Source: Congeria kusceri
Taxonomy: Eukaryota; Mollusca; Bivalvia; Myida; Dreissenidae
NCBI GenBank assembly: GCA_027627225.1
Contig: CM051028.1
Location: 20,297,701-20,361,700 of the forward strand
Length of the DNA: 64,000 nt
Direction: 5' to 3'
Below, piece after piece: positions 44,717 to 55,789 of the stretch. The first letter of the stretch is position 1; every line of letters begins with the position of its first letter. The notes below the pieces were generated by a model that saw nothing but the letters and a program-made list of their open reading frames with translations, was not told the DNA's origin and ran no database searches. The position numbers and the translations under genes are program-made.

Positions 44717-45100
44717 ATACAAGTGCACGATAGCACTGTTTGTGATGGTAGATACAAGTGCACGATAGCACTGTTTGTGATGGTAGATACAGGTGCACGA
44801 TAGCACTGTTTGTGATGGTAGATACAAGTCCACGATAGCACTTTTTGTGATGGTAGATACAAGTCCACGATAGCACTTTTTGTGATGGTAGATACAAGTC
44901 CACGATAGCACTGTTTGTGATGGTAGATACAAGTCCACGATAGCACTTTTTGTGATTGTAGATACAAGTCCACGATAGCACTGTTTGTGATGGTAGATAC
45001 AAGTCCACGATAGCACTGTTTGTGATGGTAGATACAAGTCCACGATAGCACTGTTTGTGATGGTAGATACAAGTCCACGATAGCACTGTTTGTGATGGTA
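44717..45100. repeat. 35-bp minisatellite, unit 3 (about 10.6 copies)
   Basis: The longest of the three arrays and the only one that runs out into unique DNA (TACATATTTTCAG...), so it is probably the ancestral right edge. Units vary at GTGCACG/GTCCACG and CTGTTTG/CTTTTTG. Confidence 0.92.
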
Positions 45101-45662
45101 CATATTTTCAGAAATAAAGACAACACATTTCGTAGTCCTTCATAAGGCTTCCACTTCAATAGATTGTGTACCGTAGATACTTCGTTAATAATTACACCAG
45201 TATAGGGAACGTATAAACCCGCTCACTTTCATCAGTAAATACGTTCACAAGCCTTTTTGGTGGCTCACTGTTTGTATTTAGAAAATATATTTCAGTGATT
45301 TTAAAGAAAACGCAACATTTTGCTATAATGAAAATAACTCATCTACATCATTATTAACCTACTTGTACCACAAATGCAAAATTTCAGGTCGATCCGCTAA
45401 GTAGAAATGCCCCCAAAACGCATTTGAGAATGACACATGATAAGCCATCTGGCTTGCGCTTCAGTACTTGGATTGTAAGGGGAGCGTGAACTAAAATTCG
45501 CACCTAAATCACATAAACCAGTCAAAATAACAGTTCGTTTAGACAGGCTTCTCTAAAAACGGGTAGACAACGTGTCAGTTACGATATTAGTCACATTTAT
45601 TTCCGTGAAAAGTAATAAACTAAATAAAATAACACAGTTACATGAGGAGTTTATGTATAAGT
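45101..45662. other. Intergenic, right of the array
   Basis: No gene or repeat recognised. Confidence 0.45.
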
Positions 45663-45732
45663 GGACCCTAAAGGGCCGGTCCCTGGTTTTCTTAAAGGTT
45701 AGAAACCAGTAAATCAAATTCCCATAGGGTCC
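45663..45732. repeat. Nested palindrome (70 bp)
   Basis: Outer arms GGACCCTA/TAGGGTCC (45663-45670, 45725-45732); inner arms CTGGTTTTCT/AGAAACCAG separated by about 8 bases. It could form a branched hairpin; perhaps a small fold-back element. Confidence 0.7.
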
Positions 45733-45786
45733 CATTATAAAACGGCAATCTTTCCAAGCATTTTTCTAACATTTCCTTTATTTCAG

Positions 45787-45988
45787 ATTGTGCAAGCCTG
45801 GTATCAATTTAAAGATCAATATGTCCTCTTCCAAACTTTGCAATAAAAAAGATATGTCATGGTACTTCGAAGAAAATGCACCTCACTCGAATGCAGGCAC
45901 CGGTAGAAACCAGGGTTTCGGCAGTCATATTTCGACAAACGCCCCTTACCACAGTAAACACACCCCAAAAGTTCACCTTTCAAGTTAG
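45787..45988 (+). CDS. Possible small exon/ORF, unknown
   Basis: Starts after an acceptor-like CCTTTATTTCAG. ATG at 45821 opens 55 codons to a stop at 45986-45988: polar, His/Ser/Asn-rich, no known domain. The layout (acceptor then ATG soon after) mimics the kinase family's first coding exon, but no YVDN repeat is present. Weak. Confidence 0.22.
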
Positions 45989-47493
45989 CCTCCAATGAAA
46001 TGCACCAAAACGTTGCAGACACGCATAGGATAATAAAATAACCACAAAAGGCATGTCTGAGATACCTAAATGGCTTTTATGCCAGAAGAGAAGAGGAACT
46101 CTTTAGTAATAGGCACTACTTTGGAATGGACCACGGAGGGATACACAATGATTTACTGGTATCTAACCTATAATCGGACACACTAAACGATCATGGTCAA
46201 ATTACACCAAAACGGAAGTCACATCCTCAGGGTTACATGCTGTCAGTTAGATAATAAACACACAGGGTTCAGTGATTAGTGCAAATGGTTTTTAAAATAC
46301 AGTTTAAATAATATGTTTTGGTATCAATTTAAAGGTATATATGTAAGAAATAAGAAATAAGACAGTTTTAGGCACTACTTTATCTTATATGGTTCCCAGC
46401 TTCATAACTTTTGGCCCATGTATTCATGCACAAAATGGCAGCCCCCACGCCTGTCAAAACCGGTGTGTTTATTCTAAGGTAAATATTTTGAGTTACAACG
46501 TTTAGAAATTTTTGAAATGCTGTTTTTTCAAAAGATTATGGCCTTATTTTTCCAACAATGTATGGTGATATATTGGGAAGTCGCTTGGTCATGGTGAAAA
46601 TTGAGATCAAACATTGAATATTGTATATGTAACAATGAAGGAATTTATTTGCGCATGCGTAACCTCATTTTGATAATCACGAAGCCAAAGCGCAATCTTT
46701 TTTTATTTATGCTTAACAAACGCAATATACGTTGATTCTGTCGAATAATTGAAGCCGCTAACCAAAAAGTAAATGCTTCGTTTTAGTTTATGTTTTATTT
46801 ACAAAATATACGATGTTTATTTGTGTAACTTTTTGCGATTATCATCGTACGACGGTTATCCGAAATATACAGGAAGACACCGATACGTTACGAACTGAGT
46901 CGATGTTACCCGATTTCATTAGTGTGCGACTACCTTAAGTTAAAATTTGTGTTATTGCAAAACAATATACATACATATTCCTTTAAAATGGTGACATTTT
47001 GTATGCAATGTATACAAAATAATGTTATTTAAATGGTATATTTGTACACATTTGATAGAATATACGCAATAACAATTGTAAAATATACTGCGTATTACTA
47101 AGGTATACAACTATACATGATATTTTATACATTTATTTAGTAATTTTGATGACTTTGAAAGTTGTAAATTAAAACGCTTAAAGGGATCACAAATATTTAT
47201 TCCATTTTTCATTGGATGCAAGCGAATTTATTCTTTGTGAATAAACAGCAATCAGGTACAGAGTAAGTTCAAGCAACAAACACAACAGTATCCCACCAAA
47301 TTAAATGTGTACTTATACTCCTTAGCCTTCTAAATTATAACTAAGTTCAAATATAACTAAGACAATCCTTGTCAAATAATAATAATAATAATAATAATAA
47401 ACTACACAATTATTATATTGTTGCAAAATCACAAAAAGGCACGTTACAAAGCAATACTAAAATATTGTAAAACAAGCAATATGTTAACATAAA
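45989..47493. other. Intergenic, AT-rich
   Basis: No supported gene. Contains an (AAT)n microsatellite at about 47378-47400. Confidence 0.5.
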
Positions 47494-48425
47494 TCACTGA
47501 TTTGTTATTGGGTATTGACGTTCATTTTTTAATATAGTAATGGAAGATGACTGTCTTATATTAATCGGAATAAAATTCCATACATATTTGGCACAATTCG
47601 AGAATGTTCGTTTTCCATACTCGGCTTTAAACCGAACAGATGATATATCGTTGTGAGTTGTGGAATCTGAGAGCGTATGCATTGTTATTAAAGAAGTTAT
47701 TACGTCATTGAAATTAGACGGCATTGAACCGAGTAATAAGTTATGTACAATAGTTCCAATGAGGAAAGTAAACCTGTTGTCAAATGACAACCAACCTAGT
47801 TCTTAGAATCAAGGAACTGATGTAGTAGAAAATGGTTTATTAAGTATTATTTTAGCGGCCCGTTTTTGTAAGGAAGATACTCTTCACAAGTTTGATTGTG
47901 TTGCTGAACACCATTATGCGAAACAAATAGTTCACAGATGTTAATATGAATGAGTTGTAAAATAATGTCCTTGTTTCATAGGTTAGGAAGCTTTTGATTC
48001 TTTTTAATAAGGCGAGTTTAGAATTGAGTTTGCGACAGACGTTTTTTGTATGCGGTTACCAACTGAGATGCTTGTCGATAGTTATTCCGAGAAAGTTGAA
48101 CTAATTTATTTGCTCAATATCACTGTAATTTATATTAAGTGTAAGATTGTACGTAAAACTATTAGCTTTTGATAATATAATGCATTTAGTTTTGTTCGGA
48201 TGTAATGACGTGTTGTTGAAGGAAAACCAAGTAAATGTAATATTTTGTCTAAATCGTTTCGCAATGAACAGTGTATATTTTGAATGTTACGTGTATTGTC
48301 GAATCATCTGCAGACGAAGATCAATTGTTGAGTTTTGAAGAAAGTCGTTAATATATATCAGACATAGGAGAGGACCAAGAATAGGTCCATGTTGTACACA
48401 GGCCTTGATGTTTTGAAATGAAGAT
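47494..48425 (-). pseudogene. Decayed LINE reverse transcriptase fragment
   Basis: Minus-strand traces in changing frames: GPILGPLLCLIYINDFL (about 48400-48340) is the RT box with an Ile-Leu-Gly-Pro core. ADDSTIH follows shortly after. Next come WFSFNNTSLHPNKTKCII and FNFLGITIDKHL, the region beyond the palm in jockey/CR1-like LINEs. The C-terminal stretch 47790-47494 contains FGKR-like YGKRTFSNCAKYVWN. Several frameshifts and a stop (at IN*FNFLG). No 5' part, no poly(A) end recognised. Confidence 0.7.
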
Positions 48426-48432
48426 TTCAATA

Positions 48433-49331
48433 CGGGCTGGGCGAATCGTAATTTTGGACCAAGTTAACCGGTCGCCAAATACCCGCGCGTACCCGGTATT
48501 GCACGTTTACACCCACTATGCACGAGTCCTTTTGCTAATTTATAACGAATAATGGGTGACATTAATGAAGTTAAAGAAACTATGTCTATGAAAAGGGCAC
48601 CAAGGGGACAACATTATTGAACAATCTGAATTGTTGATATTAATAGTGTCATATTTGAATACGAAGGTTAAAATAGTAAACGCGTTATGAAAGAAAAGCT
48701 AACGCACTCTGAGAAATATATTTTCGGTCGTGTTTGTTTGACCCGTTTCTTGATTACATTTTGACGTCAATATTTCAAGTATCATGTATGACCGTAGTTT
48801 GCACATGCATTCTTACAAGTCAGTATAGCCTGTTCGGTCAGTGCGTTGTCAATTGTTATTTGTACTTTCGACTCCGTGAGTTCGTTACCTACCTGGGTTT
48901 TCGTGTTGTTGTTTTTTTCAAGCAGTTTTTGCGTATTTTTTATAAAAAATCTCTAAATGTAGTAAGTAAGTATTACTAAACTAAATGTATACGCCTGTAT
49001 TTGTTCATTTCTAATATATAATAGCATTAGCAGTGCTGTGCGATATTTTGTTTTGTAGTCAAAGTCCTTTTAATGGCGAACCGGATACTATCGCAAGACA
49101 TATTCACGATACCGCTATTAAAATAAATACTAAAATTCACGTGTTTGGTGGAAACGAATTAAATGGAATTTCCAACACCTGCATAGCGCTTTCACGCCAT
49201 TATCGTTATCGCTTATTCAGCAATCGCTCAATGAAAATCTTTGGTATCCTTGTAGGAAAAAATGTACCCCGTGTACTCGCCTTATCTTACCCGCTCGAGG
49301 GTACTCGGGTACCCGTCCAGTCCCTAGTGTT
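48433..49331. mobile_element. Possible hAT-like non-autonomous element
   Basis: The left end ACGGGCTGGGCGA and the reverse complement of the right end (TAGGGACTGGACGG) are similar. Both ends contain TACCCG-rich motifs just inside (48480-48500 and 49265-49320). No clear target duplication and no transposase. Contains a meaningless 125-codon frame at 49033-49410. Confidence 0.35.
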
Positions 49332-49698
49332 AAACAAAGAATCATATTTATATCATATTTTATTAAATTGCAGCCCATACACTCATTTGAATGACTATGG
49401 ACGAAAATGATATATCGAAAATATAAGTACCATCCGAAGAGTATACAATATTACGTGTATATTTATGTACACGTAAATGCTTATATGATGACACATTTGG
49501 TATCTTAACTACAGCCTATTTAACAGCGTACAACACAAAACAACTAAAAAAAGATCAATAACGTTTGGAAACATGACAAACATAAGGAAATAAAGTAAAT
49601 TGATTCAGCTATTAAACTACCTTGGGTAAACGGCATAAAAAGCTAATTATTTATGCACACATGTTTTGCCCCAGTTTCAGTTGACATTATAGGCGTCT

Positions 49699-50767
49699 CT
49701 AGCTTCTAAAAATGTACTCCGTTTTCAAAAACACGTCACTGAACTGGTTGACTTCCGGTCGGTCGTCGGCATCGTATTTCCAGGCGTCGTCCATGATTGC
49801 CTCAATGGACCGGTTAACCACCGCGCCTTTTGGTATTTCCGGCACGCAGCCCGTTTCGCTTACCTGCTTCTGAAGTTGCAACGTGTTGAGGCCCGGATAT
49901 GGTTCCTCTTCGTATACAATCTCAAATACGATCAGCGCGAGGCTCCATATGTCAGCGCGCATCATGTCGCTCACATTCAAGGCTTCGCCTCGTAGCACTT
50001 CCGGTGCGGCATAGCGCGGCTGTCCAATCCCAGAAACGGTCGTTCTGCTTGTAGACAACGATGTCTCAGAATATTTTCTGACTAAGCTCAAGCCAAAATC
50101 GGAAATCTTCACAATAATGTCCCCGTGAGGTGACATCGTCATCAGGATGCTATCCAACTTAAGGTCACAGTGAGCGACGTTTTCTCCGTGCAAATAAATC
50201 AAGCCGAATCATATCTGACGGATAATTGTCAGTCGCTGATCGTCTTCCATGTTTGCCATGCCTTCGTCGATGTGAATAACGTCAAAGAGGGATTTCTTCA
50301 TGTACTCCATCACGATACAAATATGGTCCGGCTCATTGCATGCACCGATATACCGCACAATATTTGGATCATCGAATCTACGGAAGAGCTTAATAAGCTT
50401 GATTTCCTCCGTGAATCAATCCTTCTTCTTCCCTTCCAGTGTCCCGCTTTTCATCTCCTTCACAGCTACAGCAGTTCCTCGCAACTCTGTACTCTAAATG
50501 CACAACAGTAAATCTTCCTTCGCCTATCTTTTCACACAATTTCAGATCGGTAAAAGGGATGATTACATCGACGTCTGGCAATCTGTCCGTGGTTGTCGCC
50601 TCAGCTCCGTGTTCGTCGTACCATTCCGTTTCTGCCAGCTGGCGCATAAACCTGTCCACACAGTACATCGTTGCAATATGTTCGGCGTCTACGGTCTGAT
50701 ATTCCGGCATCGGTTCGATATGGTCAGGGCGGTAGTCGTCCAAGATATCGTCAGAAAATGTAAGGAC
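49699..50767 (-). pseudogene. Kinase copy C, exon 2: kinase domain with two stops and a shift
   Basis: Starts after TTATTACAG (acceptor ending 50768), phase 0. The opening ILDDYRPDHIEPMP segment matches A and B. The Gly loop KIGEGRFTVV is in the first frame. A one-base-class frameshift near 50500 moves to the frame carrying RGTAVAVKEM. In that frame TGA at 50416-50418 falls before the alpha-C helix (TEEIK, Glu kept), and TGA at 50209-50211 replaces the Cys codon of QICLG. The C-lobe is then open to TAG 49699: HCDLKLDS (catalytic Asn is Ser), DFGLSL, AAPEVLRG, DRPEV. It ends where B ends. Non-functional as read. Confidence 0.75.
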
Positions 50768-51224
50768 CTGTAATAAAAACACATAAGTTTAGACTGTTAT
50801 ATATTGTAAAAACACTGTTTATGAATCCAGAAAATCTTAAATCATGCATTATTAAACACAGGATTGTGTATTAAAGGAAATGATACCATATCTACCTAAA
50901 TCAAATTGTAAATCCTATTTACTTTATCGTGGTATTTGTAAGCCTCTTTGTTGTTTTCAGGAGTATTTACCAGATTTTACAAGGAAACTTGCACAAATAA
51001 TCCTCTTACCTAATTCACCGCCAAAAGTGTGTTAATGTATGTACATTGTTATAATGCGCTATTGGTACATCTACATGTCTTTTCCTTGTAAAATGCATCT
51101 TTTACGGTAATTCAATCAGGAACACAGTTCTCTAAATGAACTTAAGACCCTTCGGCATTCTAAATGAATATTGCTCTATTAAAGTATTATTATAACTTCT
51201 GAAATAAAGAAAACAAATCCTCAC
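50768..51224 (-). other. Intron of kinase copy C
   Basis: Donor GGG|GTGAGG (51224) and acceptor TTATTACAG (50768), phase 0, same position as in copies A and B. Confidence 0.65.
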
Positions 51225-51760
51225 CCCATTTGTATCACTGCTGCTGATGGCATTTTCAACTTCGGTCTGATCGGAGGAAACATTTCCAGTTTGGTATTTT
51301 GCGCTTGCTATACTATTCCCGGCGCATTTTCGATAGATTGACATACTCCCCAATGGCTGTTCGACCCTTCCGGCACTTCGGTTTAACTTATTATCAACAT
51401 ATGTCCTGGATGAAGACGCGGACGGTTTGTTGGTGATTCCGGACGTATTATTTTGCCGGAATTACCACCATTTGAAACCGACATGCTGCCTTTCGGGAGC
51501 GGTCCAAGAGATTGGTTTTCTGCGTTATCAAGAAATGTGTCCGGCGACCACGCATGGGCACAACTGCATTCATTTCCTGCACCAAATAAACCACTCTCAC
51601 TCTCGGAAACAAAACCACTGCTTTTGATCTGTGTAGCACTAGATGTGGTATAGCTACTTTTGCTACTAGATTGGCTTCTAAAAATGACATGAGTGCCTAA
51701 GGGTTTTCCCACCCGATCGACACGCCGATTATATGCGTTGTTTACATACCCACGTGACAT
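51225..51760 (-). pseudogene. Kinase copy C, exon 1: YVDN/GMP-type repeats, frameshifted
   Basis: The ATG at 51760 is preceded by ATGTTTCAG, an acceptor as in A and B. Repeat 1 reads YVNNAYNRRVDRVGKPLGT, with a Ser-rich spacer. A degenerate repeat 2 (FLDNAENQSLG, LPKGSMSVS) follows, and then the frame ends at 51383. Repeat 3 (TYVDNKLNRSAGRVEQPLGS) continues in another frame to the donor at 51224, so an indel lies near 51430. Much less like A than B is, so C is the older branch. Confidence 0.65.
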
Positions 51761-51779
51761 CCGTTCTGTTCAAACTGAA

Positions 51780-54050
51780 ACATTAAAATACTAAAGGCGA
51801 TTTGATGAATATACTTGTAGTGTTAACTGAGGACTCTGGAAGTTCCAGTGACCTTAGTATTTAATTTCCAACTTCGGTTAAGGACAGAAAATTTTAGATT
51901 AAAACACTGGAAGACAATGTTCCAGACATCTACAGGATACTCCTCCCCTATTAAAGGGACTATGTCAACGAAAAGGGCCTCAAGGGGGTAATTTCTTTTT
52001 AAAAATCTGGAATTAAGGTGCGCACTTCCTAGTTGTCAAGTCTCGTACTTTTTTAAAAAGTATTACAAAATTTGAGAGTTGTTTCGTGTAATAAAACGTA
52101 AAATAAAGAGATATTATCATTATCAACCAACAGAAGTATGATGAGGTATTTTATTTTACTGCATTGCCACATCACTGTCCAACTTTATTGATAAAACTAT
52201 TCATGCCGTCAGCTGAAGCAATAAATCATCGATTTTGTGATGTAATCTTCACTTAAAAAGACCAGTATTTTTTAATATAGCAAATGTTAAAAGAACAAGT
52301 ATGAATAAAACACATCTAAGCCAATGTCAAGACGTTTTTATTACAAATGTAACAATCAGAGCATGTCAACGCTACATCTACCAATTATTCATAACGAAAT
52401 AATTAAAATGTCAAAATGCACTTGCTACAATCTTAATGCGTTAGCACGAATTAAAATACATTATTTCAACACATACACGATTGTAAATAATTAAATTAGC
52501 TAAAATAGTTGATATACAATCATTGACGGAATTCCGAATCACTGGTAGGGGTCACTTTAAGATTAATGGTTCTGAAATAATTACCATCCTCCCATTTCGA
52601 TTTTAAGTAACTGGTATTTTAACAGCAGTACATTTGCAGTAAATCACCAAAGTTTCCTATCTGTATGCTGATCCATCAACCGAAACGGGGTTTAATGAGT
52701 AATACATGTTGAAAAATCTACCTGAACACCGATTACGGAAACTATGCTACGTTTTATTTATCGGTATTAAACATCGAACATGTCCGATTAATGGACACAT
52801 TTAATGTGTCAATTAGTAAATAAATGTATATTCTGTATAATGTATACATTAGAAAACATCTGCTTTCCAAATTACTGCAGAAAACACCAGTTATATCAAC
52901 ACATGCGTATTGGGGTGTTTCGGGTCACTTGAGCAGACATAATTGTTGAAAGGGGGATATTATTATGTCAAGCAATTTTTTGTATTTTATTGATGGAATA
53001 TCTCCATGGGCTGGTTGGGACAGTAGTCTAATGCACCATGTAAGACAATTATTTATTGACCAATATGAATTATTTGCTACACAAATAAAGTTATATTATA
53101 GGTATGCTTCTCATAGGTTTGATTTACCCTTCTATTAGTAATAAATAACATAACAGCTTTTCGTGGTATTTCAAACTGAAGACTGGTGCTAGCCATGGGG
53201 CGAACAAAGAAGACCCTTCAAGGTTATAATGTTTTCAGATATTTATCTCATTAATATTATTATTACAGTTGATCGATGTAAGCATGTATTGTATACGAGT
53301 ATGTTATATGTATTGTATGTATTCAAAAGTTGTCAGATTGTTAAATCTGTCGTTTTTTATAGAAGCAGAGACTGTGAGTTCCGTATTAATTATTTTGTTT
53401 TTTTAACACTTTTATATACAATGATCTATAGTGTCCTCCACGTAATAGTTTAGAGTACCATTCAGCTTTAACGTTACAGATGACACATCATCATTATGTG
53501 TTCTGTTACTCTTATATTCTTAGGTTGTTAATTTTATCAATATGATTATGATTGTTATCAAATGTTACTGGTGATACATGTATGTTTAGAAACCATGAAT
53601 AATGAAACTACGTTAATTAATTTTGGATTGTTTATCGCATTTCGGTTAATGTACAGATTTCATTTATTTCGCGGATTATTTTAATTCTTTTAGCTGGTAA
53701 TTTTATGTATAATTGTACCAATCAAAGGCATTGACAAACGTTGATAAATTATAAGATGATTTATTGTTACAGTCTAACATCTAAATGACCAGGTAAGCTA
53801 TATGGCTCTGGACCTGTTCATATATTGACCCACATCCTACATGAAATATAAATAAGATGACAAACAACGGAAAATTGTCAATAGGCCCTAACTGTTTTAT
53901 TGTGATTATATGTTGTCCGGTTTTTAGAAATGAATATATCTTCCTAGTGGTGTTGTTTGACAACAACTAAGTCAGAGTGACAGTTAAAAATGCTTTTAAA
54001 ACAAACCTTAAAAGAAACCATCGCACAAGTGTCAAGTAACCCGGAACACA
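51780..54050. other. Intergenic, AT-rich
   Basis: No supported gene. A block near 51955 (ACTATGTCAACGAAAAGGGC...CAAGGGGG) resembles one at about 48580, an interspersed repeat in the same orientation. Short ORFs at 53229-53453 and 53781-53966 look like chance frames. Confidence 0.5.
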
Positions 54051-54055
54051 CATAA

Positions 54056-54324
54056 AACTATTTTTAGCACAAAATTGAATGTTTTCACAACATTTTCAAT
54101 ATCCATTTTCAGAAAACGGAACACGTGTACAGAAAACGAATGTCTTTTTTATTATATTAAAAATAGTAGACTTTCGTCTCGGTTGCATGCGCCCGGGTTT
54201 TCGAAAGAACTATTTTTTGCACAAAATTGAATAAAGAAAGTCTCCGTTTCAATTTCCATTTTCAGAAACCGGAACACATGTACAGAAAACGAATGTCTTT
54301 TTTGTTATATAAAAACAGTAGACT
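54056..54324. repeat. Direct duplication, 152-bp period
   Basis: GCACAAAATTGAAT...TTCAGAAA(A/C)(C)GGAACAC(G/A)TGTACAGAAAACGAATGTC occurs at 54067 and 54219, with divergence and a small intervening unique part. Confidence 0.75.
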
Positions 54325-54566
54325 AATTTACATTTTTATTATTTGTAATACATTTAATCTGTATAGAACTTTAATTATCGTTTCTGTCATATTACATCGC
54401 AAAAACAATCAAAGCACTGCACACACTAATTAACATATTTTAATTTGCTTAAACAAACATTATACAATGTATTTAGTGAAGATGACATTTTGGACACTTT
54501 CGTACACTTATGCTGCTTGTACATGCACCCGCTTCACATGCATCCGCTTGCGTCTGCGTTCTGCGC

Positions 54567-54587
54567 GCGCGGATATTGTGTCCGCGC
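54567..54587. repeat. GC-rich 7-bp stem palindrome
   Basis: GCGCGGA / TCCGCGC around a 7-nt loop, in a locally GC-rich patch just upstream of the Harbinger-like fragment. Confidence 0.6.
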
Positions 54588-54692
54588 TATGTAAACGGAA
54601 ACCCTTTTAGATGAGTCTTCGTTTACGTTCTTTCTTTTGCAAACCGGATTAACCTGTCGGAAATTGAGGAATTTAGCAGCTACTTGATTTTG

Positions 54693-54968
54693 ATGGCCGG
54701 CACAGTGTACGTTAAACAACGGAAGCGGAAAAGTAGATGGTGGGTAACAAATATTGTACGAAATCGTCAAGCATACGTGACTTATAACAACTTGGTACGC
54801 GAATTAGCGGTCAGTTATGATGAGTTCTTTTGCTACTTCCGGCTCAATAAACGACAATTTGGAGAAGTTATTACGAGTGTCGAGGCACTCGTACATGTAC
54901 TAATAGTAGGTTATTTTAGTATTGTATTTTATTTCTATAGAAAGATTACAATCATTATTAATGCATGA
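54693..54968 (+). pseudogene. PIF/Harbinger transposase-like (HARBI1-type) N-terminal fragment
   Basis: The ATG at 54693 opens about 91 codons. Residues about 10-60 (RKRKSRWWVTN, NRQAYVTYNNLVREL, FFCYFRLNKRQFGEVI) match the N-terminal helical region that precedes the DDE nuclease in PIF/Harbinger transposases and HARBI1/ALP1-like proteins. No nuclease domain follows; after VITSVE the frame drifts into a hydrophobic AT-driven tail, so the fragment is truncated or continues in an unseen exon. Assignment rests on motif memory. Confidence 0.5.
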
Positions 54969-55243
54969 TTCTGAAGAAAACAACACTAATCATTGATCAA
55001 CACTGGCTTAAAGACGGTTTCGGTAGTTTTTTCAGCTCATCTTTTCGCGCATCAGTGGAGATGATTTAAATCTTCAAAATGAGAAGTGTCTTGACAGATA
55101 ATAATATATATTAAATATTTTGTACTCTGTAATTATTAAATAGAATCAAATATATTGATAATAAAGTAGTAGTGTCTTGTGACTCGATTATTTGTGAAAG
55201 CTTGTTAATACACTAGAAACGAAAGTAGAAACACCTGGCCACG

Positions 55244-55567
55244 TGTTCACAAAACAAGTTGAGCCTGATTTTCAGGTTCAATATGAACTTGATCCAGATA
55301 TTTAGGATCAGACTCAAAAAATGGCGTTCACTAAAGTTCCGGATCAATGTTACTTATTAGCCAATATTCTGGATCAATTTTAATTATTAGACAAACATGT
55401 ATTTTATATAATGATGAACTCTCCCCAGCGTAGATTTTCTGAGATAAATATTTGTAAAAAAGCTTTTTTTTTCGAAAAAAAAATATTTTTGAGATTCCTC
55501 TCATTTGAGCTATAAGATGAAGATCAGTTAAGATTGATCTTATCCTAGAGTTAATCCTTTGTGAACA
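55244..55567. mobile_element. MITE, 324 bp, 10-bp terminal inverted repeats
   Basis: Ends TGTTCACAAA (55244-55253) and TTTGTGAACA (55558-55567) are exact inverse copies. The interior has repeated GGATCA/GATCC words. No coding content and no clear target duplication. Confidence 0.55.
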
Positions 55568-55789
55568 TAGGCCGGCCCGAAAACTGAACTCGCATAGCTG
55601 TGCACTTGCTAGCGATGAGTGTTAAAGCGTTTTGGCTGTTATGACTTTTGTGTTCATAATTATAATTAAGATATGTTTCAAACAGAATCAAATATGCATG
55701 TATATAACATATTCATTAACTTTTTATACGCTCGTTTGAAAAACGGCCGTTTTATGGGAACGCCCGAGCGGGCGGGCGGGGCGGGCGGG

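Larger units (their letters stand above)
33486..45100 (+). repeat. Three-copy 3.82-kb tandem array (extra ORF 3' part + LTR + flank + minisatellite)
   Basis: Units start at CTTCTCTCTTCTG: 33486, 37310, 41135 (periods 3824 and 3825). Each has the extra ORF from MYFFCNNPQ onward, the polypurine tract, an LTR, the AACT target copy, about 570 bp of host flank and a 35-bp minisatellite. The junctions join minisatellite directly to the inside of the ORF. The last unit ends in a longer minisatellite and then unique DNA. Because flank and target copy are included, this is a segmental duplication after insertion and not three transpositions. Confidence 0.93.

Noticed and set aside
37070..45100. Minisatellite as a CRISPR array
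   Set aside because: Units abut without unique spacers, and the DNA is eukaryotic.
37023..45159. Long minus-strand ORFs over the minisatellites (98-156 codons)
   Set aside because: They come from a 35-bp unit with no stop in any phase; three overlapping frames read equally well, and composition follows the repeat.
49033..49410. 125-codon plus-strand ORF
   Set aside because: It lies across the proposed hAT-like right end and has no recognisable domain.
50209..50211. TGA at a conserved Cys codon as selenocysteine in kinase copy C
   Set aside because: A second TGA at 50416, a frameshift and loss of the catalytic Asn in the same exon favour ordinary decay; no SECIS-like structure was evident downstream.
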